Assembly (NCBI GenBank): GCA_965644295.1
Contig: CBFFRP010000425.1
Coordinates: forward strand, 111,187 to 175,186
Reading direction: 5' to 3'
DNA length: 64,000 nt
Source: Paraphysomonas bandaiensis
Taxonomy: Eukaryota > Chrysophyceae
The position numbers were made by a program, and so were the translations under genes. The notes below the pieces were generated by a model. The model did not search any database. It was not told the DNA's origin and saw only the letters and a list, made by a program, of their open reading frames with translations. Below, piece by piece: positions 58,898-64,000 of the stretch (position 1 is the first letter of the stretch; each line of letters starts with the position of its first letter).

Positions 58898-61456
58898 ATG
58901 GCAACACCAACAGATAACTCCACAAGCAAAGACTCATCAATGGATGTTTCTTCCACAACAAAAGAACTACGATCTCTTCTATCAAAACAATTGGGTGGAC
59001 TCTCTGCTGAGTTGAAGCATATATCAGGAGGGGTCACACAGGGCAATGGAGAGATCGTTACGTGTATCCCTAAAGGAGGACTGCATGAGTTCGTTGCTAA
59101 CACATTGCCGTTAAAAGCTGAGTTTGATGTCATTACATACTATCCGGAGAGTGAGGTTATATGTCTGTATCAAGGCCCAGATAATATGGTGCAGCTTCCA
59201 ACTGCGAACTTTGGACTCACTACAGATGATATTTGGACACCAGCAGAGATGAGCACATACAGTGGTGATGTTTTGTTCAAAAGGGGTTTAGCAAAGCTAG
59301 CTGTAGCAGCTATTTCATATAAAATAAATCACCTCTTGAATACTGGGCCCAAGTCAAGAGTGCGCTTTCAGGCTGATATCCGACCACAAGTATTGAAGCT
59401 GATGGCACGGCGAAAGAATGTCCTTAACTATGTGCGTGCTCGTAACAAAGATGGCAAGAAGGGTGCACTGAGTCCTAGTCAATTTTCGAAGAAAGATATG
59501 CTAATGCGGATTGTAGCTGCTGTGTACAACGAATTCTTGATTGACTTGCCTCACCCAAATCCTGCGTACGTTGCCTCTGACAGTGATTGGGTCAAGAAAC
59601 AGTGTCTGCTAATTGCTGCCTGCTATGAACACGACGCCGATATATTCAACGCGCTGTTGAGAAATAAATCCGACGATAAGGCAGTTGCAACTCATAAACA
59701 GTTGAAAAATGGTGCACACAAAGTAGATGAAAAAGTTCCCAGTTGCTCGACTATATTCGATGAAATTGTGTTCTCTGGATCGATGCCAATGCTACGAGAT
59801 TACATTAACTCCTACTGCGTCTTCACCACTCTCAACCCTTTAGAGTTGGAGTGGAGTGATTTTTTAAAAATGGATATACAGGTAACGTTTAGGTGGTAGT
59901 GTTCAGGTTGTATATGACGTTTATTTTTCAGAACGAAATTGTGGTAACGATTATCAAGAATATGCCATATTATTTTTTGGTTGCTGCAGACGTCACGCTC
60001 CGAGGTATTGCCCAAGTGTATCTCTGTAATCACCCTATTTCTGGACTTTTTTTCTCGATCGGACTAATCATCACAAACCCGCAGTTGTGGGTATATGCGG
60101 TGGTGGGGTGCATAAGTGAAACTGTCACCTCTTGGGTTGTATGTAAAGAGAGCTGGGACAACATTCAATCTGGACTCTGTGGGTATGTATGGTAATTGGC
60201 TGGTAAGTTGTGGATGTACTGATACGTGTTCATTATTCAGATATGATGGAACCTTGGTAGGATGCGCGGTCTATACTTTCGTGTCTTTACAACAGCCGGC
60301 AAGTGTACACCCCAACCTAGTTAACAACGGACTACTTATTGTTTGGTTACTTGCATCTGCTTCTGGAATCGTTCGAAGTGCTTTCTCGAATATGAGCAAG
60401 CTACCAGCTTTGACAGCTGCCTTCAATTTAGTTTCACTGTGCTTTTTCTTTGCGGTGGCAAGAGGTACCTCAGACGCTGCTCATTTGCAATGGTACACAC
60501 CTTATGATACACCCAGCAGCAGCACTAACACTGAAAATGATTCTTCCTCTGATGAAGGTTTTGAACACATGACGGGGTTATACTTTTACGAGTCCACTGT
60601 TCTCGGTGTGGGACAGTTTATGTTCGTGTCGGACACCTTAGGCGCGTTGTTTGTCATTTTCGGGATCATACTGTGCTCCAGAAAGGCGGCCCTCATGGCT
60701 ATTCTTGGATCTATTGTAGGAACTTTTGCAAGTCGATACGTCATGATTATCCCGAGTGCAGCTCATTCAGCCTTGCGTAATGGGTTGTATTCTTATAATT
60801 CAATGGGTACCGCTGTTGCCGTTGCCGGGGATGTGTTTTTTGAATTCAATTTCGGTTCAATGTGCGTCGGTGTCATTGGTTCGATGCTCTGTTCTTTCGT
60901 TAGCCTAGGTGTGCAGTCTTTACTGAATACGGATCAATTGAGCTTGCCAGTCCTCACTGTTCCGTTTATACTTACGACGTGGATAATGATGCTCACAAGA
61001 TCCGAATGGCTCATACCAACAGTTGCTAATGATGTGGACCTGGATGATGCAATGTTCATGGATCGACGACATGGAGGAGATATCGATTGGTTAAAGTATC
61101 AGATGAATCTCAGAATGAATGGGCAGTTAAACAATGAAACCATGACTCATGAGACTTATGAGAGTCCTTTCCACAGATCTGCTGATCGTAGTGGAACTCA
61201 CAGCGGCGACGAAGAGGAAATTTCTTTGTTGTGTGCTGAATCCGACTCTGCAGATGAAATGTTTGAGGCATCTCGAAAGAGTGATCGGTTCCAAAAGTTT
61301 AAAAAAAAAATGTACGAGAAAGTAGATGACGGTGCTTGGTTTCGCCGCAAAAGTAAATTTGTGGCCAACTCGACGCCTGATGAAGATGATATTGAGATGG
61401 GATCAGAAATTTCTAGAAGCTTTCAATCTACAGGTTATGGTACAAATGACACTTAA
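58898..61456 (+). CDS. Urea-transporter (UT) family protein with long unknown N-terminal domain
   Basis: Three exons (58898-59881, 59932-60182, 60241-61456) give 816 residues. From about residue 330 the sequence follows the UT fold: RGIAQVYLCNHPISGLFFSI, then splicing rebuilds GLCGYDGTLVGCA, the UT signature. The second half repeats it less exactly (GVGQFMFVSDTLGALFV; GLYSYNSMGTAV). UT proteins are trimeric channels for urea. Here the second-half Asn-Pro of the filter is replaced by SDTLGA, so selectivity may differ. Residues 1-328, all from exon 1, are soluble and contain conserved-looking blocks (FDVITYYPESEVICLYQGPD; STIFDEIVFSGSMPMLRDYI) I do not recognise. The acidic C-tail (about 680-816) is cytosolic-looking. 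With URAD 21 kb away, a link to nitrogen salvage is speculative. Confidence 0.8.
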
Positions 61457-62915
61457 TCGTGATCAATGTATTGTTAATAATATTATAAAGATTTGCAATA
61501 TGTGTGTAACCAGTGAAAAAGAATTCTTTTTTACGCATACGACTATTACAATGTCAATACATATATAGCTAATTTTCAGTCACAATTAGAATCCTATTAC
61601 TAGCAGCCATGTTGTGTCTCTGGCAGGGTAAGCTAATATTGTATTGTAAATATTGATCAATCGACCGGATAGAGCAACCTACCACTATTGCTAAAAGCTA
61701 ATAATATATTGCAATGAAGTATATTATAGAATATAGCAACTACTACATAGCAAAAGTTTCTTACTTTATAGCTTGTTGAAATGTAGTGGGATTGATTATC
61801 ATGTGACCTCATGATAAGTACTAAAAGCGGACTGTGCGCATATTATATTGGTCAGTATATTCAATAATATTTTGGACCAGTTTAAAGTGTATTGCAATAT
61901 CATGGTTCGAACGCCACCTTGCCATACCAAGAGCCTTGGTATGTGATGTAGTATGCATTGTCATTGTTTAGCTGCTTAATAGAATCTCCTACGTTATGTA
62001 AGCTAGATATATATGTTCATTATGAAATTGTAGGTGCATATAGAACATCTGATTATTACATGAGAACGGTTGTGTCTAGTATTCGTAAGTAGTGTAGCTA
62101 TGGGTTTAATTAACTATGAAATTCGCTATTTACTAAAGAATTCAACCGTCTCGGGACTGCTTGTGTGCATTGCTGCAAGCACCTTGGTGCAACCGTCCCT
62201 TGTAGTGGTGTTTTTCTGGGGGTCTACCTTTGGGCAGTGTTTCTGTGCCGCACGTTACTTGGGGAGTGGAGTGAGTGGCGTGTAAGTGAGAGTTGAGGTC
62301 AGTTACGGAAAGTCGGCTAGTTCCTGTGCTAGGGGTGCTGTCTATGGCAAGTAGCAGTTGTTTCCGGAGTGGATGTGCAGGCCTGGACCGCGGGCGGGTT
62401 CGAGTGGGGTGTTTGGTTCTGGGAGTGGATGTTGCTCGGAGTAGCCGGAGTAGTGTCGGCTTAGAGTCAGTTCTCTGAGTGCGGTGTATCGGGGAGGAAT
62501 GTAAGTGCAGAGCGACCTGAGGGATGGATATGGAAGTATCAAATAGATGTCGTACTCATGAAATGGCAGCAATTACTTATACATATTGATGATGAAAATA
62601 GAGGAATGTGGGAAACCTGTAGTATACTTACATTTTTAAGAAATCATAGTTGATAATTTGAATTACGATTATGTTTTGGTAATTATAGCTGCTAAATGTT
62701 ATAAATAAGAGAGCATTGTTTTAATTAACTATTTTTCTGAAACTCACAAATATTTGAAGAGAATTACAATTGCACAAAAAGCAATCGTAATATGGATATG
62801 GATTAGCGAGACAGTGTACGTACATTCTTTACAGTTACGACGATACCAGACGTCTCAGAACAAAAGAGTTTAACGAAATATACCACGACAGAATAAAGCC
62901 CACATGGCGCCTATC
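61457..62915. other. Convergent gap with foldback copy 4 and a G-rich stretch
   Basis: Mostly AT-rich, with foldback repeat copy 4 at 62041-62205 followed by a G/T-rich segment (62205-62510) of different base composition. No gene is supported. Confidence 0.55.
62041..62205. repeat. Structured foldback repeat, copy 4 (type B)
   Basis: GATTATTACATGAGAACGGT and CAACCGTCTCGGGACTGCTT match copy 3. GAGAACGGTTG (62062-62072) pairs with CAACCGTCTC (62143-62152). GGGAC (62153-62157) pairs with GTCCC (62195-62199) around the palindrome-like GCACCTTGGTGC. Confidence 0.75.
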
Positions 62916-64000
62916 TCATTTTTTGGACTTACGAACACTACTTTTCCCTTTACTCTTTCCGTCTTTAGTTTTGGTCTTTTGCTTACTCCTCTTCCTAGTA
63001 CTCTTTTTCCTAGTAGACAAAGGCGCTGTCATCCTAGGAGGGAGAATATTCTTGGTTTTCGACTTTTCTACGTTACGTTTACTAGTCTTTTTCTCCTTAG
63101 ATTTCATTGGATTCTTCTTCTTCCTAGTCGCTTTGGTCTTCTTAGATTTTGACATATCCGATTTGTCAATTGCTAGAGTAGGATCCGATGTTGGCGCTTC
63201 AAGTACACCCTGTGATGGAGACGGCGTAGGGTACTTCTTCTTCCTAGTCGCTTTGGTCTTCTTAGATTTTGACATATCCGATTTGTCAATTGCTAGAGTA
63301 GGATCCGATGTTGGCGCTTCAAGTACACCCTGTGATGGAGACGGCGTAGGGTACTTCTTCTTCCTAGTCGCTTTGGTCTTCTTAGATTTTGACATATCCG
63401 ATTTGTCAATTGCTAGAGTAGGATCCGATGTTGGCGCTTCAAGTACACCCTGTGATGGTGACAGCGTAGGGTACTTCTTCTTCCTAGTCGCTTTGGTCTT
63501 CTTAGATTTTGACATATCTGATTTGTCAATTGCTAGAGTAGGATCCGATGTTGGCGCTTCAAGTACACCCTGTGATGGTGACAGCGTAGGGTACTTCTTC
63601 TTCCTAGTCGCTTTTGTCTTCTTAGATTTTGACATATCCGATTTGTCAATTGCTAGAGTAGGATCCGATGTTGGCGCTTCAAGTACACCCTGTGATGGAG
63701 ACGGTGTAGGGTACTTCTTCTTCCTAGTCGACAGTGAAGTTGGATTTGAGGTAACTATTTCTATTTCTCTTGTAGGAAAATCAGATTCAATTACACTAGG
63801 AAAAGAAGATTCCATTAGAGAAGGAAACGAGGACAACGAAGGAAAATCCAGAAAGGGTACAACAGATCGAGTGGCACTTGGGACTAAAGTAACGACGAGA
63901 GTAGGCAATGATGTAGGAATAGACGTCGGTACACTACTTGGCACAGCTGAGGGTATTGCTGATGGCAATAAGGTAAGCAGTGATGTCGGAGCACTAGTCC
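62916..64000 (-). CDS. Lys/Ser/Pro-rich tandem-repeat protein, 5' end outside the window
   Basis: The frame is open from the stop at 62916 to the right edge, so the start and any signal peptide lie beyond 64000. The visible N-side is PS/PT-rich (SAVPSSVPTSIPTSLPT), then five 40-residue repeats (YPTPSPSQGVLEAPTSDPTL plus a SKSKKTKATRKKK basic part). It ends in a very basic tail of Lys, Arg, Ser and Thr. PTxPS-type tracts are common in secreted or wall proteins of some protists, and the basic clusters could bind polyanions or be modified. No domain is recognisable; function is unknown. A minus-strand intron cannot be excluded at the edge. Confidence 0.65.
   Translation of the reverse strand, partial: TSAPTSLLTLLPSAIPSAVPSSVPTSIPTSLPTLVVTLVPSATRSVVPFLDFPSLSSFPSLMESSFPSVIESDFPTREIEIVTSNPTSLSTRKKKYPTPSPSQGVLEAPTSDPTLAIDKSDMSKSKKTKATRKKKYPTLSPSQGVLEAPTSDPTLAIDKSDMSKSKKTKATRKKKYPTLSPSQGVLEAPTSDPTLAIDKSDMSKSKKTKATRKKKYPTPSPSQGVLEAPTSDPTLAIDKSDMSKSKKTKATRKKKYPTPSPSQGVLEAPTSDPTLAIDKSDMSKSKKTKATRKKKNPMKSKEKKTSKRNVEKSKTKNILPPRMTAPLSTRKKSTRKRSKQKTKTKDGKSKGKSSVRKSKK
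63112..63731 (-). repeat. 120-bp tandem repeat array (five copies)
   Basis: Copies repeat at exactly 120 bp (63241, 63361, 63481 and 63601 begin the same phrase) with only a few substitutions, such as GAGACGG/GTGACAG. The unit is in frame with the coding sequence (40 codons). Confidence 0.97.

Noticed and set aside
61900-61950. GGTTCGAACGCC resembling a tRNA B box
   Set aside because: The flanks do not form a T stem and no A box or acceptor stem is found on either strand.
63112-63731. Regular repeats that might suggest a CRISPR array
   Set aside because: There are no unique spacers; the 120-bp units are contiguous and coding, in a eukaryotic genome.
62916-64000. Identification of the Lys/Ser repeat protein as a silaffin
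   Set aside because: Only broad composition matches; no signal peptide is visible and the characteristic lysine-pair spacing is not clear.

Overview
The window is nuclear DNA of a flagellated microbial eukaryote. Its genes are split by canonical GT-AG introns, mostly 44-70 bp (extremes measured here: 37 and 138 bp). I reconstructed the exons by hand from reading frame, splice sites and family homology, and every model closes on a multiple of three. Several genes are ciliary: a PF20/SPAG16 central-pair protein, CFAP45, DNAAF11/LRRC6 and a probable PG-rich sperm-tail protein. Housekeeping genes are DENR, AP-2 alpha, bifunctional P5CS, DENND10 and the uric-acid pathway enzyme OHCU decarboxylase. 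I cannot assign the lineage. The PTS/PSS-rich repeat protein at the right edge is a style I associate with stramenopile-type protists, but that is weak evidence. No rRNA, tRNA or CRISPR was found.

Layout, left to right: STPG-like (-); giant repeat/SAM/EF-hand-like protein (+); a gap with an orphan REJ-module fragment; ArsB/NhaD-type anion permease (+); SPAG16 (-); a 0.7 kb CATA array; DENND10 (+); DENR (-); CFAP45 (+); DNAAF11 (-); P5CS (+); AP-2 alpha (-); coiled-coil/SR-rich protein (+); OHCU decarboxylase (-); a four-exon Rdx-like/zinc-finger/C2-like protein (+); ER TPR-glycosyltransferase (-); coiled-coil protein (+); zinc-binding coiled-coil protein (-); a 0.9 kb CATA array; coiled-coil LRR protein (+); urea-transporter fusion (+); and a Lys/Ser/Pro repeat protein (-) running off the right edge. 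Strands alternate almost perfectly, so most genes form head-to-head pairs with short shared promoters.

The intergenic DNA is compartmentalised. CATA/TATG tracts lie in divergent (promoter) gaps or just upstream of starts. All recognised transposon debris lies in convergent (3'-3') gaps: hAT-like remnants, a MITE family with CAGGGCCTGG termini, and foldback elements. The most unusual signal is a dispersed structured repeat, four copies at about 28489, 41464, 42694 and 62153. Its sequence folds into an outer stem with internal hairpins, and the outer stem changes in a compensatory way between copies.

The most interesting proteins are three apparent domain fusions: a soluble N-terminal domain on a urea transporter; ER-targeted TPRs on a glycosyltransferase; and an Rdx/SelW-like segment with a C2HC finger and a C2-like tail.
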